From: Paenibacillus cymbidii | GTDB lineage: Bacteria; Bacillota; Bacilli; Paenibacillales; NBRC-103111 | Direction of reading: 5' to 3' | Length of the DNA: 64,000 nucleotides | NCBI RefSeq assembly: GCF_004764705.1 | Contig: NZ_SHLX01000016.1 | Location: 1 to 64,000, forward strand | Translations under genes and position numbers: made by a program | Shown: positions 26,255-35,719 of the stretch, in pieces | How the letters are laid out: the number at the start of each line of letters is the position of its first letter | Numbering within the stretch: the stretch's first letter is position 1 | The notes under the pieces: generated by a model | The model's database searches: none | Told to the model about the DNA's origin: nothing | The model's input: only the letters and a program-made list of their open reading frames with translations

Positions 26255-27847
26255 TTATTCTACCAAATGCTTGTATTCCGAAGGCGTAAAGCCCGACTTC
26301 TTTTTGAAAATGCGGCTGAAGTACTTTTCGTCCGCGTAGCCGACTTTTTCCGCAATTTCGTAGATGGTGAGCGGCGTCGACTTGAGCAGCCGCTTCGCCT
26401 GCTCTATTCGCGCGTGCGTGACGTAATCGGAGATGGTGACCGACTCGACCTGCTTGAACAGGAAGCTGAGGTATTCCGGCGACAGGCACGTTTCTTTGGC
26501 CAGCTTCTCGAGCGTAATGTTGGCGGCATAATGGCAGTCGATATACAGCTTCGCCTTTTCGACGCTGGAGTGTTTGCCCGATTTGCGCAGCTCGATGGAG
26601 TGGCGCATGATCGCCGTCAGCATATTGCGGACGCAATCGACCATCGCCAGCAGCGATTCGCTGGATACGATGGCGTTAATGCGGGCCGGCGTCAGCCAGT
26701 CGCCGAGCCGGAATTTCGGATGCATGTCGCCGAGCACCTGGCAGGCGAACATGATCGTCTGCAAGCCGATGGCCTTCGTATGCATGATCGGAAATTCCGG
26801 CGACTTGACATATCGGCCGAACGTATCGAGCCAACGGTCGAGCTCGCCCGGGATGCCGACCTTCAGCGCGTTCCGCAGCTCGTCAAACCGCAGCGGGGCG
26901 TCTTTCTCCGGCTTGCCGGCGGACGTTCGTTCCCAGTCGATATCGCCGAGAAAAACGACTTCGCCCGGTCCCGTATAGTACTTGTATTCGAGGGCGGCCG
27001 AAGCCTGCTTGTAGGCGGCTTTGCCGCTCGCGTGAAGACCGCGGTGCAGCTGCGAGACGCCGACGTTGACCAGCCCTTTCCCCGTGCGGCCCGCCATGTC
27101 GCACAGCCGGCGCAAATCGGCGCGCAGCTCGGGCGAGAGCGCGCCGGCTCCCGTCACGACGACGGCGAGCCGCTGCCGGTCGTCCCAAGTCATCGCATGC
27201 AGGGGATAGCTGCCAAGCGCTTCGGCGGCAACCGCTTGCAGCGCGGCATTCATGGCCAGCCGATTCTCGTACGACGACGCTGCTGGTTCGTCTTGGTTCG
27301 GCTCGATGCCGACGACAATCGCCAGGAAGTCTCCCGCCGCCAGCGGCAAGCCGAGCTCGCCGACCTTCTCCGCGAACGCGGCCTCCTCCAGCGTCGCCCC
27401 GTCCAACAAGCTTCGCAAGAATCGCTCGCGATCAAGCGGCAGATGGTCCTCCATCTGCCGTTTGATGCTGCGCTCTTCTTCCCATTCGCCGCGCAGCCGG
27501 CTTATCGTCTCTTCCAGCTCGTCGATGTCAGGCGGCTTTAGCATATATTCCGAGGCGCCGAGCCGGATCGCCTGCTGCGCCAGGCCGAATTCGTCGAAGC
27601 CGCTGAGGAAGATCGACTTTACCTGCTGATGGCGCGCCCGCACCCGCTGCAGCAGCTCGATGCCGCCCATGCCCGGCATTTTGCAATCGACGATCAACAG
27701 ATCGGGGCGCTCCCGCTCGATCCGTTCCAGCGCCGTAATCGCATTATCCGCCGGCTCCAGCCACGAGCAGCCGAGGCGTTCCCAGCCGATCAGCGAACGA
27801 AGCCCTTTGGCGACGATCGGTTCGTCATCGATAACCATCACTTTCAT
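26255..27847 (-). CDS. AraC-type response regulator, YesN-like
   Basis: 530 residues. Receiver domain 1-120 with acidic pocket DDE (7-9), phospho-acceptor Asp54 in IVDCKMPGMGG and the LKPP lysine. A long middle region (150-390) of the type found in YesN-like regulators follows. The AraC DNA-binding domain is C-terminal (about 425-530), with ITLEKLAKETCLSPEYLS as first HTH and IYEIAEKVGYADEKYFSRIF as second. It overlaps its kinase by 23 bases on the same strand. It most likely activates the divergent ABC operon starting at 29804 in response to an external sugar. Confidence 0.92.
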   Translation of the reverse strand: MKVMVIDDEPIVAKGLRSLIGWERLGCSWLEPADNAITALERIERERPDLLIVDCKMPGMGGIELLQRVRARHQQVKSIFLSGFDEFGLAQQAIRLGASEYMLKPPDIDELEETISRLRGEWEEERSIKRQMEDHLPLDRERFLRSLLDGATLEEAAFAEKVGELGLPLAAGDFLAIVVGIEPNQDEPAASSYENRLAMNAALQAVAAEALGSYPLHAMTWDDRQRLAVVVTGAGALSPELRADLRRLCDMAGRTGKGLVNVGVSQLHRGLHASGKAAYKQASAALEYKYYTGPGEVVFLGDIDWERTSAGKPEKDAPLRFDELRNALKVGIPGELDRWLDTFGRYVKSPEFPIMHTKAIGLQTIMFACQVLGDMHPKFRLGDWLTPARINAIVSSESLLAMVDCVRNMLTAIMRHSIELRKSGKHSSVEKAKLYIDCHYAANITLEKLAKETCLSPEYLSFLFKQVESVTISDYVTHARIEQAKRLLKSTPLTIYEIAEKVGYADEKYFSRIFKKKSGFTPSEYKHLVE

Positions 27848-29624
27848 AGAGCTGTGCCCACTCCTTTTCGCCCGTAATTTGCGGAATGCGGAAGCGCACG
27901 GTTGTGCCGCCGCCCGGCTTGCTGTCGATGCGCAAGGCGTAGCGGGGACCGAACAGCATTTGCAGCCGTTCACTCACATTGTGGATGCCGTAGCCGCGCT
28001 TGTCATCGTGAGGGGCGGGATGCAGCAGCTGCCGCGTCTGCTCCTCCGTCATGCCGGACCCGTTGTCGTGCACGGCGAACGCGATATCGTCGCCCTCTTT
28101 GCGCACTTCCAGCTCCAGCACGTACGGCTGCTCCGCCAGCGCCTCGAAGGCGTGAATAATGCTGTTCTCGACGATCGGCTGCAGGATCAGCTTCATCGTC
28201 AAAAAAGGGGCGGTTTCCGGATCGATCGAATATTCGGGCGTGAAGCGGTTCGGGAAACGGGCATGTTGAATCAATATATAAGCTTTGATCTGCTCCAGCT
28301 CTTCGCGCACGGTGTAATAGTCTTTGCCCCGGTTGAGCGAAATGCGAAAGAGCCGGCTGAGCGACTGAACGACCTGCGCCGTCGTATGATCGCCGTTCAT
28401 CTTGGAATTGAGGAAGATGAAGTCGAGCGTATTGTACAAAAAATGCGGCTCGATCTGCGCCTGCAGGGTGCGCAGCTCGATAATTTTCTGGTTCGTTTGG
28501 GCGATGTACACTTTCTGAATCAATTGGTTCAACTCGGCTACCATGTGGTTGTACTTTTGGCCGAGCAAGCCGATTTCGTCGTAGGAAGCGATTTCCACCT
28601 TCTGGTTGAAGTCGCCGCGCTTGAAATTGTTCATCGAGCGCAGCAGCTTCTGGATCGGCTGGGTGACGCTGCGCGACAGGAAGAAGGAAATGAGGCCGAC
28701 TACGAGCAGAAGCAGCGTCGACAGGACGATCGTCGTCTGCAGCAGCTCGCCGTATTGCTGGCGAATGCTCGTCAGCGGCGTCAGGCTGACGGCCGTCCAG
28801 CCGTACGGCTCGATCCGCGAACCGGCGACGAGGTAGCGCCGCCCGTCGATCGTGCGCATGCTTGTCGCTCCGCTTGCGGCCAGCTGCCCGCGCAGCTCGA
28901 CGTCGCGCTCGAGCGTGCGGCTGAACGCCGGATCGTCGGCGCGGCTCGCCATCAGGCTGCCGCCTTCGCCGAGCAGCACGAGGTTCGTTTTTTCGGCGAT
29001 GTAGATGTCGTTGATCAAGCTTTGCAGCGTTTCTTTGCGGATGCCCATGAAGATCGAGCCGAGATTGAGCTGGCTGTTGAACGTGCCCATGATGCTGCGC
29101 GCGACCATCGGCTCGCTGTCCTGCTGTTCGGCGCGGAAGACGGGCGCGCTCGTCATGCTGAGCACCGCATCGCCGCTGCGTGCCGCAATCTGGCTATACA
29201 GCGCTGTCGTTTTGATATCCGGATACAGCTTGATTTCCCTATAGTTTTCGGCAAAATCGCGGTAGATCAGTCCGTTCTCGCCGTAGATAAGCACGAACGA
29301 TATGTAGGTTTTCGTCTCTTTCAGCTTGTTGACGTAATCGAAGATCGGCCCGTAGAAATATACGTCCGGCACTTTCTGGGAGAGCAGATCCTGCACGCTT
29401 TCGTTGCTGACAATGTAAGAGGTGATGCCGTCGGCGTCGCCCAGGATCGACTTCAAATTGTCGGCGATCAACCGGATCGTTTGCGCCTGGTGACGTTCGG
29501 TTTGTTTCTCCAGCGAGCGGGTCGTCATGTCGTAGGCGTACGTACCGAGCCCGATCAGCGGGATCAGCACGAGGCACAGGAAATAAAGGAGCATACGCGT
29601 CTGCAGCCGGCGAAACCGAAACAT
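27825..29624 (-). CDS. Sensor histidine kinase, YesM-like
   Basis: 599 residues. Two membrane spans (about 12-32 and 302-324) enclose a large extracellular sensor. HAMP follows (near SVTQPIQKLLRSM), then the His_kinase domain with phospho-acceptor in IEPHFLYNTLDF, and an HATPase region with N-box PIVENSIIHAF and G-box DNGSGM. Start ATG 29624 is preceded by GAAAGGGGTG. It senses a sugar directly or through the binding protein encoded divergently. The pair with an AraC-type regulator is typical of Paenibacillus carbohydrate islands. Confidence 0.92.
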   Translation of the reverse strand: MFRFRRLQTRMLLYFLCLVLIPLIGLGTYAYDMTTRSLEKQTERHQAQTIRLIADNLKSILGDADGITSYIVSNESVQDLLSQKVPDVYFYGPIFDYVNKLKETKTYISFVLIYGENGLIYRDFAENYREIKLYPDIKTTALYSQIAARSGDAVLSMTSAPVFRAEQQDSEPMVARSIMGTFNSQLNLGSIFMGIRKETLQSLINDIYIAEKTNLVLLGEGGSLMASRADDPAFSRTLERDVELRGQLAASGATSMRTIDGRRYLVAGSRIEPYGWTAVSLTPLTSIRQQYGELLQTTIVLSTLLLLVVGLISFFLSRSVTQPIQKLLRSMNNFKRGDFNQKVEIASYDEIGLLGQKYNHMVAELNQLIQKVYIAQTNQKIIELRTLQAQIEPHFLYNTLDFIFLNSKMNGDHTTAQVVQSLSRLFRISLNRGKDYYTVREELEQIKAYILIQHARFPNRFTPEYSIDPETAPFLTMKLILQPIVENSIIHAFEALAEQPYVLELEVRKEGDDIAFAVHDNGSGMTEEQTRQLLHPAPHDDKRGYGIHNVSERLQMLFGPRYALRIDSKPGGGTTVRFRIPQITGEKEWAQLYESDGYR

Positions 29625-29728
29625 GCTCGCACCCCTTTCCTTTTCTTCACTGTAGCAAGGAAGCTTGCCGCTTTCAACCGTTTGGCCGGAACATCTTAAT
29701 CCAGTCCACCAAACCTTAAGCGAGTGCA

Positions 29729-29757
29729 TTGCCGGTGCCCGGACCGCGCGCTATGAT
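29729..29757 (+). promoter_or_regulatory. Promoter of the second sugar ABC operon
   Basis: TTGCCG (29729-29734), 17 bases, TATGAT (29752-29757). The -10 context GCTATGATTAGG resembles GCTACGATAAGG ahead of the third sugar operon (45191-45202), which is also paired with a YesMN system. Confidence 0.55.
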
Positions 29758-29803
29758 TAGGGCGAATCGACGCAAAACCACATTATGGGAGGGTCTAAGT
29801 CGC

Positions 29804-31198
29804 ATGAAAAAGAAGCTAGCCATGCTCGTCGCCGCACCGCTTGCGCTTGTGTCCGTACTGTCCGCCTGCAGTTCGGACGGCGGCAAATCCGCTTCGTCAG
29901 CATCGCCTTCGCCAGCCGTTTCGTCGTCGCCGTCCTTGCAAGCGTCAGCCGCCGCGTCGGCCGCGCCGGCGGCCAAGCCGGGCGAGAAGAAGAAGCTCAC
30001 CGTCTGGGCGGGCACGTCGTTCAGCCCGGAAGCGGACGCCATTCTGCATACGCGAATGCGCGAATGGGCGAAATACAACAACGTCGACCTGAACCTGCAA
30101 ATTATGGCCGGCGCGCAGTTCAACGCCAAATATGCGGCGGCGCTGGAAGCGAAAACGATGCCCGACGTCGGCTACATCGATTACACGAATATCGGCAATT
30201 TCATCGACAAAAGCCAGCTCCTCGACATCAGCGATACGATCGCCAAGGCGGAGCAGGCGAACGGTCCTTTCTTCAAGGCAGGCATCGATTACGTCAAAAA
30301 GGACAATAAAATTTACGGCTTCCCTTACGCCAACAGCTCCTACGTGTTGTTCTACCGCAAAGATCTGTTCGCCAAGGCCGGCATCGCGGGGCCGCCGAAA
30401 ACGTGGGAGGAATACCGCGCCGATGCCAAGAAGCTGAACGATCCGGCCAAAGGCATTTACGGCTCCGGCATCGTGCTCGGCAAAACGAACGACGGCGAAC
30501 AGGAAGCGCGCAACATGTTCTGGTCGTTCGACAGCCTGTTCACGACGCCGGACGGCAAAACGCCGACGATCGACAACCCGAACACGCTGAAAGCGGTGCA
30601 AATGGTGACCGACATGTACCTCGTCGACAAATCGATTCCGCCGGCATCCACCTCGTGGGACGACTCCGGCAACAACAAGGCGTATTTGTCCGGCCAGGTG
30701 GCGATGATTACGAATCCGCCGACAGTGTGGACGTCGCTGTCGACCGCCGATCCGGTCGTCAAGGACAACACCGGTGTCGCCGCCATGCCGGCCGGTCCGA
30801 GCGGCACGGTGAAGAGCATGGGCGGCACGTACTACTATGGCGCGTTCAGCTCGACGAAAGAGCCGGATTTGGCGAAAAAGTTTTTATACGACATGTTTGC
30901 GGACAAAGAATTTTACAAAGTGTTCCATGAAAAAGTAGCGCCGGTATATGCACCCGTCTTCCAGAGCGACGCGCAAAGCGACATTTGGAAAATCGAAGTC
31001 AACAAGGCGGCGCTCGACACGATCAACAGCTATGCGTACCAAGGCTACCCGGGACCTTCTACCGCCGCTGCGTCGAACGTGTTCGCCAAGTTCCTCATTA
31101 CGGAAATGTGGGGCAAAATTTTGATCGACAAAATGGATCCGGCCCAGGCGGTCAAGCAGCTGCAGGCCGCTTACGAACAGGTTTATGCTCAAAAGTGA
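29804..31198 (+). CDS. Sugar ABC transporter substrate-binding lipoprotein
   Basis: 464 residues. The signal peptide ends in lipobox LSAC (Cys22), followed by a Ser/Ala linker to about residue 60. The rest is a family-1 binding protein (LTVWAGTSFSPEAD, then PDVGYIDYTNIGNF). ATG 29804 lies behind GGGAGGG. It is divergent from the kinase-regulator pair and its 3' end overlaps the first permease by 14 bases. Ligand unknown. Confidence 0.9.
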   Translation: MKKKLAMLVAAPLALVSVLSACSSDGGKSASSASPSPAVSSSPSLQASAAASAAPAAKPGEKKKLTVWAGTSFSPEADAILHTRMREWAKYNNVDLNLQIMAGAQFNAKYAAALEAKTMPDVGYIDYTNIGNFIDKSQLLDISDTIAKAEQANGPFFKAGIDYVKKDNKIYGFPYANSSYVLFYRKDLFAKAGIAGPPKTWEEYRADAKKLNDPAKGIYGSGIVLGKTNDGEQEARNMFWSFDSLFTTPDGKTPTIDNPNTLKAVQMVTDMYLVDKSIPPASTSWDDSGNNKAYLSGQVAMITNPPTVWTSLSTADPVVKDNTGVAAMPAGPSGTVKSMGGTYYYGAFSSTKEPDLAKKFLYDMFADKEFYKVFHEKVAPVYAPVFQSDAQSDIWKIEVNKAALDTINSYAYQGYPGPSTAAASNVFAKFLITEMWGKILIDKMDPAQAVKQLQAAYEQVYAQK

Positions 31199-32060
31199 GG
31201 CGAGAACGGCTTATTTGCTCGCTTTCCCGGCGTTCCTGTATTTGCTGGCTATCATGATCGTGCCGCTCGTCTGGGCGGTGTCGCTCTCCTTTACGGATAA
31301 GACGCTGGGCGGGGGAGCGCACTGGATCGGGCTTCACAATTACGCGGTGCTGCTGAAGGACAAGGCATTTTACCGATCGGTTTTCAACACGCTGGAATTT
31401 ACTGTTCTGTCCGTGCTGCTGAAGCTGGCGATCGGGCTGGTCATGGCGCTCGTGCTCAACCAGGCGTTCGTCGGCCGCAACTTCTCCCGCGCGCTGCTGC
31501 TGCTGCCGTGGGCGCTGCCGTCAATCGTGGCGATTTTGACCTGGAAGTGGCTGTTTTCGGATATCGGAGGCTTGATCAATTACGTGCTGAAAGGCTTGGG
31601 GCTGATCGCGCAGCCTGTGCTGTTTCTGAACGACCGCACGTGGGCGATGGGCTCGATCGTGATGGTCAACGTCTGGAAAGGGATGCCGTTCATCGGCATC
31701 TCGCTCCTCGCCGGGTTGCAGACGATATCGCGGGAGCTGTACGAGGCGGCGGAAATCGACGGCGCGGGCCGGTTCCGCCAGTTTCTGTACATTACGATGC
31801 CGCTGCTGAAAAACGTCATCCTGCTGACAGCGCTCTTGAGCACGATTTGGACGTTTAACGCGTTCGACGTCGTGTACTTGCTGACGAACGGCGGGCCGGT
31901 CGACGCTACGACCGTCGTCTCGCTGTACAGCTACAACTTGTTGTTCGGCCAATCCGACTTGGCCAAGGCGATTACGGCGGCGGTCATTTTCCTGCCGGTC
32001 ATGATCGTGCTGGTCAACGGGGTCGCCCGAATGACGCTAGATCAAGGCGAAGCGAGATGA
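31185..32060 (+). CDS. Sugar ABC transporter permease, MalF/UgpA type
   Basis: 291 residues with six likely spans and the EAA-loop EAAEIDGAGRFRQF. A hydrophobic N-terminus begins immediately. ATG 31185 lies inside the 3' end of the binding-protein gene (14-base overlap), with only a weak AACAGG site, so translation probably depends on coupling. It ends by overlapping the next permease (ATGA). Confidence 0.9.
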   Translation: MLKSEARTAYLLAFPAFLYLLAIMIVPLVWAVSLSFTDKTLGGGAHWIGLHNYAVLLKDKAFYRSVFNTLEFTVLSVLLKLAIGLVMALVLNQAFVGRNFSRALLLLPWALPSIVAILTWKWLFSDIGGLINYVLKGLGLIAQPVLFLNDRTWAMGSIVMVNVWKGMPFIGISLLAGLQTISRELYEAAEIDGAGRFRQFLYITMPLLKNVILLTALLSTIWTFNAFDVVYLLTNGGPVDATTVVSLYSYNLLFGQSDLAKAITAAVIFLPVMIVLVNGVARMTLDQGEAR

Positions 32061-32899
32061 TGCACATGAAACGTGCCCTTGTGCTGCACAAGACGCTCCA
32101 TTACTTGATCCTGGCCGTGTTCCTTGCGGCCGCCCTGATACCGATCTATTGGATGATCAATACGTCGTTCAAGCAAAATGCGGAAATATACCGCATCAAC
32201 CCGACGCTGTGGCCGGAGAAGTTCGACTTCGCCGCCGGCTACGAGAAGCTGCTGCATTCCGACTTTCCCAAGCAGCTGCGCAACAGCTTCTACGTGTCGA
32301 TGACGGTGTCCGTCGTGTCGGTGCTGATCAGCTTTCATGCAGCCTACGCGATCGCGAGGATGAATTTTGCCGGACGCCGGTTCGGCTCGCGGTTCATCCT
32401 GTACTGCTATTTGCTGCCGAGCAGCATCATGTTCATCCCGATGTACATGGTGGTGACGAAGCTGGGGCTGTCCGATTCGCTGCTCGGGCTGATCGTCGTT
32501 TACCCGACGTTCGTGATTCCGTATGCTACCTGGATTTTGACCGCGTATTTGCAGTCGATTTCCAAAGACATCGAACAGTCCGCCATCGTCGACGGCTGCA
32601 CCCGGATCGGGGCGATGTACCGGATCGTGTTTCCGCTAGCTTCGCCCGGCATCGTGTCGACGTTCATCTTTTCATTCACGATGTGCTGGAGCGAATTTCT
32701 GTATTCGCTGGTCATCATTACGTCCCGCGACCACAAGACGATGACGGTCGGCTTGGCCGATCTGATCGTCACCGATATTTACCCGTGGGCGGCTTTGTCG
32801 GCGGGCGCCGTGTTTTCGACGATTCCCGTGCTGCTGCTGTTCGTCCTGGCGTCCCGCTACGTGACGACGGGCTTGACGGCCGGCGGCGTGAAGGCGTAG
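32057..32899 (+). CDS. Sugar ABC transporter permease, MalG/UgpE type
   Basis: 280 residues. The first span contains PIYWMINTSFKQN, typical of MalG-like subunits. The EAA loop is atypical (EQSAIVDGCTRIGAMYRIV). Start at ATG 32057, overlapping the upstream stop; ATG 32060 is an alternative one codon later. Completes the transporter; no ATPase gene follows. Confidence 0.9.
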   Translation: MMHMKRALVLHKTLHYLILAVFLAAALIPIYWMINTSFKQNAEIYRINPTLWPEKFDFAAGYEKLLHSDFPKQLRNSFYVSMTVSVVSVLISFHAAYAIARMNFAGRRFGSRFILYCYLLPSSIMFIPMYMVVTKLGLSDSLLGLIVVYPTFVIPYATWILTAYLQSISKDIEQSAIVDGCTRIGAMYRIVFPLASPGIVSTFIFSFTMCWSEFLYSLVIITSRDHKTMTVGLADLIVTDIYPWAALSAGAVFSTIPVLLLFVLASRYVTTGLTAGGVKA

Positions 32900-32906
32900 A
32901 GGCGCG

Positions 32907-33905
32907 ATGAGCGACTGTTGTGGAAATGGGGGAACGGGGTTGCGCAAGGTGTTGATTTTGATGGCCGGCGTTTTTGAAAGTGTGCCGGATGCGCTCGGTT
33001 TGTTGCGGGAGCGCGGGTTTGACGTGATATTCAATCCTACCGGAAACAGCTACTGCGGCATAACGCCGTTCCGCGAGCTGCTCCCCGAGCTTGACGCGCT
33101 TGTGCTTGGCGGCGGCAAACTCGACGAATCGTTGTTCGCCGAAGCGAAGAAGCTGCGCGTTATCGCCTCGCTCGGCTCGGGCACGGATCATATCCCGCTG
33201 GGGCTTGCCCGTCAGCATGGGGTGGCGGTCGTCAACACGCGCGGCGCCAACGCGAGTGCTGTCGCGGAGCTGGCGATCGGCCATTTGATCGGCTTGCTGC
33301 GCCGGATCGCCGAGCTGAATTCGGCGACCAAACGCGGCGAGTGGGCCGGCGCGATGGCGAACATGGGCCGCGAGATCCGGGGCAAACGCGTCGGTCTGCT
33401 CGGCTTCGGTCTTGTGGCGCAGGCGTTTGCCCGCAAGCTGCAAGCGTTCGACGCCGATGTATACGCTTGCGATACGATGCCGAACGTTGCGGCTGCGTTG
33501 CAATATGGCGTTCGGTTCGCCGCTTTCGACGAAATCGTGGAGCAGTCCGATATCCTCAGCCTGCATATGCCGGGACTGGCGGACGGACAGCCGCTGCTCG
33601 GCGCCGGGCAGTTTGCGCGGATGAAAGACGGCGTTTATTTGCTCAACACGGCGCGGGCGAATTTGATCGATACGGCGGCGCTGGCGGAAGCGATCGGCTC
33701 GGGTAAAGTCGCCGCCGCCGCTATCGACGTGTACGACCGGGAGCCGGTCGATCCGGCCAATCCGTTGCTGGCGCTGGAACGGGTTGTGGCGACTCCGCAT
33801 ATCGGCGCTTCCACCTACGAATGCGTCCATGATGATTGTATGCTCGCGGTGCAAGCGATCGTCGACGTATTCGAAGGAAAGACGCCGCGTACGCTAGTGA
33901 ATTAA
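32907..33905 (+). CDS. D-2-hydroxyacid dehydrogenase (phosphoglycerate-dehydrogenase family)
   Basis: 332 residues. The NAD-binding Rossmann motif GLLGFGLVAQAFARK lies near residue 160, after the SLGSGTDHI substrate loop. The late part has the catalytic Arg in NTARANLIDT, Glu in DVYDREPV and His in TPHIGAST. It would interconvert a 2-keto acid and a D-2-hydroxyacid. ATG 32907 has a weak site; TTG 32940, behind a G-rich stretch, would give a protein beginning MRKVLILM and is a fair alternative. Its position after the permeases and next to an LDH2-type dehydrogenase suggests the imported compound is an acid sugar or is oxidised to one. Confidence 0.88.
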   Translation: MSDCCGNGGTGLRKVLILMAGVFESVPDALGLLRERGFDVIFNPTGNSYCGITPFRELLPELDALVLGGGKLDESLFAEAKKLRVIASLGSGTDHIPLGLARQHGVAVVNTRGANASAVAELAIGHLIGLLRRIAELNSATKRGEWAGAMANMGREIRGKRVGLLGFGLVAQAFARKLQAFDADVYACDTMPNVAAALQYGVRFAAFDEIVEQSDILSLHMPGLADGQPLLGAGQFARMKDGVYLLNTARANLIDTAALAEAIGSGKVAAAAIDVYDREPVDPANPLLALERVVATPHIGASTYECVHDDCMLAVQAIVDVFEGKTPRTLVN

Positions 33906-33936
33906 GATTCGTTCGGAAGAAGGGGGTCTGGAGCGC

Positions 33937-34977
33937 ATGCCGGTCAAATCAATCGAAGAGCTGCGCCATGTCGGCGCGCAAATATTCGTCTCCTGCGGCG
34001 CGCCTTTGCGCGAGGCGGAGCTTGTAATCGGCGAATTGATCGAGGCCAATTTGCTGGGGCTCGACTCGCACGGCGTTCAGCGGATCACCGAGTACGTGGA
34101 TTCGGTGAAGAGCGGCTGGACGATTCCCGGCGCGCCGGTGACGGTGCTCAAGGAAACGGCGACAACGGCGATCGTCGACAGCGGGCGCAATTTTGGCGCC
34201 GTCAGCTCGCGGAAGATGGTCGACATCGCGCTGGAGAAAGCGCAGACGCAGATGATGGCGGTTGTGACCGCCAAACGGTCCAACCATGTCGGGCGGCTCG
34301 GCGCCTGGGTGCAAAAACTCGCCGACCGCCGGATGATCGGCCTGGCTTACGCCAACGGCGGCAAACGCGGGCACATCGTCACGCCGTGGGGCGGACGCGA
34401 GGGCCGGCTGAACACGAACCCGATCGCGTACGCATTCCCGACGAGCGGTCATCCCGTCGTCTACGACATCGCGACGTCGATGGTGCCGGAAGGCAAAATC
34501 CGCGTGATGCAGAAGCTCGGCAAGCAGCTGCCGCCCGGCAGCATCCAGAAAGCGAACGGGGAGCCGACGACCGATCCGAACGACTTCTACGGCCCGCCGC
34601 GCGGGACGATTTTGCCGTTCGGCTCCGAGCTCGGCTTCAAGGGCTTCGGCCTCGGGCTGCTCGCGGAAATCATGTCGAGCGTGCTTGTCGGCGAGGAGTT
34701 GTCGGAGGAGTACAACTACGGCAACGGGTTTACGCTGATCGCGATCAACCCGGAAGCGTTTTGCGGGTCGGATGCGTTCGTGGCGCTGATGGATGAGCTG
34801 CACCGCTACGTCGTGTCGTGCCCGCCTGCCGCCGGCTTCACGGAGGTACTCATGCCCGGCGATCTGGAGTTTCGCACGCGGGAGAAGCGGCTCGCCGAAG
34901 GCATCCTTCTCGACGACGAAACGTGGGCGGAAATCGAGCGGGCGGGCCGCTTCGTCGGCTGCTCGTTATTCGCGTGA
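33937..34977 (+). CDS. Malate/L-lactate dehydrogenase (LDH2) family oxidoreductase
   Basis: 346 residues, the length of the YbiC/DlgD/ureidoglycolate dehydrogenase family, whose fold differs from Rossmann dehydrogenases. The N-terminal LLGLDSHGVQRI contains the catalytic His of the family. Further hallmarks are KRSNHVGRLGAW and GFKGFGLGLLAEIMS. Start ATG 33937 behind AGAAGGGGG. Members reduce 2-keto acids such as 2,3-diketogulonate; the actual substrate is not readable. It is the last gene of the operon, with no clear terminator before repeat copy C. Confidence 0.88.
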   Translation: MPVKSIEELRHVGAQIFVSCGAPLREAELVIGELIEANLLGLDSHGVQRITEYVDSVKSGWTIPGAPVTVLKETATTAIVDSGRNFGAVSSRKMVDIALEKAQTQMMAVVTAKRSNHVGRLGAWVQKLADRRMIGLAYANGGKRGHIVTPWGGREGRLNTNPIAYAFPTSGHPVVYDIATSMVPEGKIRVMQKLGKQLPPGSIQKANGEPTTDPNDFYGPPRGTILPFGSELGFKGFGLGLLAEIMSSVLVGEELSEEYNYGNGFTLIAINPEAFCGSDAFVALMDELHRYVVSCPPAAGFTEVLMPGDLEFRTREKRLAEGILLDDETWAEIERAGRFVGCSLFA

Positions 34978-35059
34978 GCGTGGAGGAGCGGGCGGATCCG
35001 GGGCATATGCGCTAAAGTGGCAGATGAGTGGGAGTAGCAAGGCGGTTGGATATTTATTT

Positions 35060-35255
35060 CGAAAAATAGGCCATATTTTCTTGGCTATTTCGCTTAAAAT
35101 GGCCGGCTGCAACGAAATAGCCAGTGAAATCGCTGGTTATTTCGTCGAAAATCCCCATTTTACGGCTGTTGGGGCCAAATAGGCCATGTTTTCACTGGCT
35201 ATTTTCGCTGCGGCAGCTGAAAACGGGCAAATAAGCCATTTTTCATTGGCTATTC
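35060..35255 (-). repeat. Four-hairpin palindromic repeat, copy C (reverse)
   Basis: Modules in reverse order compared with A, B and D: 35060-35092 (module 4), 35113-35144 (3), 35177-35206 (2) and 35229-35255 (1). Module 2 has one arm of module-4 type (AAATAGGCCATG with CACTGGCTATTTT), suggesting exchange between modules. It lies between the end of the second sugar operon and the valS promoter. Confidence 0.85.
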
Positions 35256-35327
35256 GGGGGACTGAACGCGTTTGCTCGCGGCAGCGCCAGCGTCGATAGC
35301 GCCATGCCAACTCCGCTTATACCCGTG

Positions 35328-35356
35328 TTGACTATCGGGCATAATATGGGTATGAT
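35328..35356 (+). promoter_or_regulatory. Promoter of valS
   Basis: TTGACT (35328-35333), 17 bases, TATGAT (35351-35356). It leads into the T-box leader. Confidence 0.7.
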
Positions 35357-35369
35357 AGACAGTAAAATC

Positions 35370-35690
35370 GACGAAGATCGGGAGTAGTAGACAACGAACC
35401 CTTCAGAGAGCGGAGCCGGTCGCTGGAAGGCTCTGCAGGACGTAATTGTCGAAGTCGCCCGGGAGTTGCAGCATCCAAGCGGAGGAGCACAAGAGTTCCG
35501 AACAAGCCTACGGCTTAAGCGCGCGTTTCAGCGCCGTCGCCGGTGGCCGCCCCCCATCCGCCAAATCTGCCGGCCGCAGCCGTTATCTGCATCCGAGTGT
35601 CGTGCCGGCCGGGTCTAACGGAATCGGCGCGAAATGAAGGTGGTACCACGGAAGATCAGCCTTTCGTCCTTTGCGGCGAAGGGCTTTTTT
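35370..35690 (+). promoter_or_regulatory. T-box leader, valine-specific
   Basis: Tertiary T-box riboswitch of a tRNA synthetase gene. The conserved T-box AAGGTGGTACCACGG is at 35637-35651, followed by a terminator hairpin with T6 (35659-35690). Stem I begins near GAAGATCGGGAGTAGTA (35371-35387), with AGAGAGC at 35405-35411. The specifier loop reads GAA-GTC-GCC at 35451-35459, and GTC (35454-35456) is a valine codon, in agreement with the downstream gene. Uncharged tRNA-Val would stabilise the antiterminator and allow valS transcription. A short Gly/Pro-rich frame through the leader is not considered coding. Confidence 0.9.
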
Positions 35691-35719
35691 GGCTTTTTAG
35701 CGAAATGGAGGAACTGGTC

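Noticed and set aside
27660..29699. 679-residue plus-strand frame opposite the first sensor kinase
   Set aside because: The opposite strand carries HAMP, His_kinase and HATPase motifs; this frame has none and no ribosome binding site.
35543..35719. N-terminal extension of ValRS through the T-box leader
   Set aside because: It would translate the T-box and its terminator; a good ribosome binding site supports ATG 35720.
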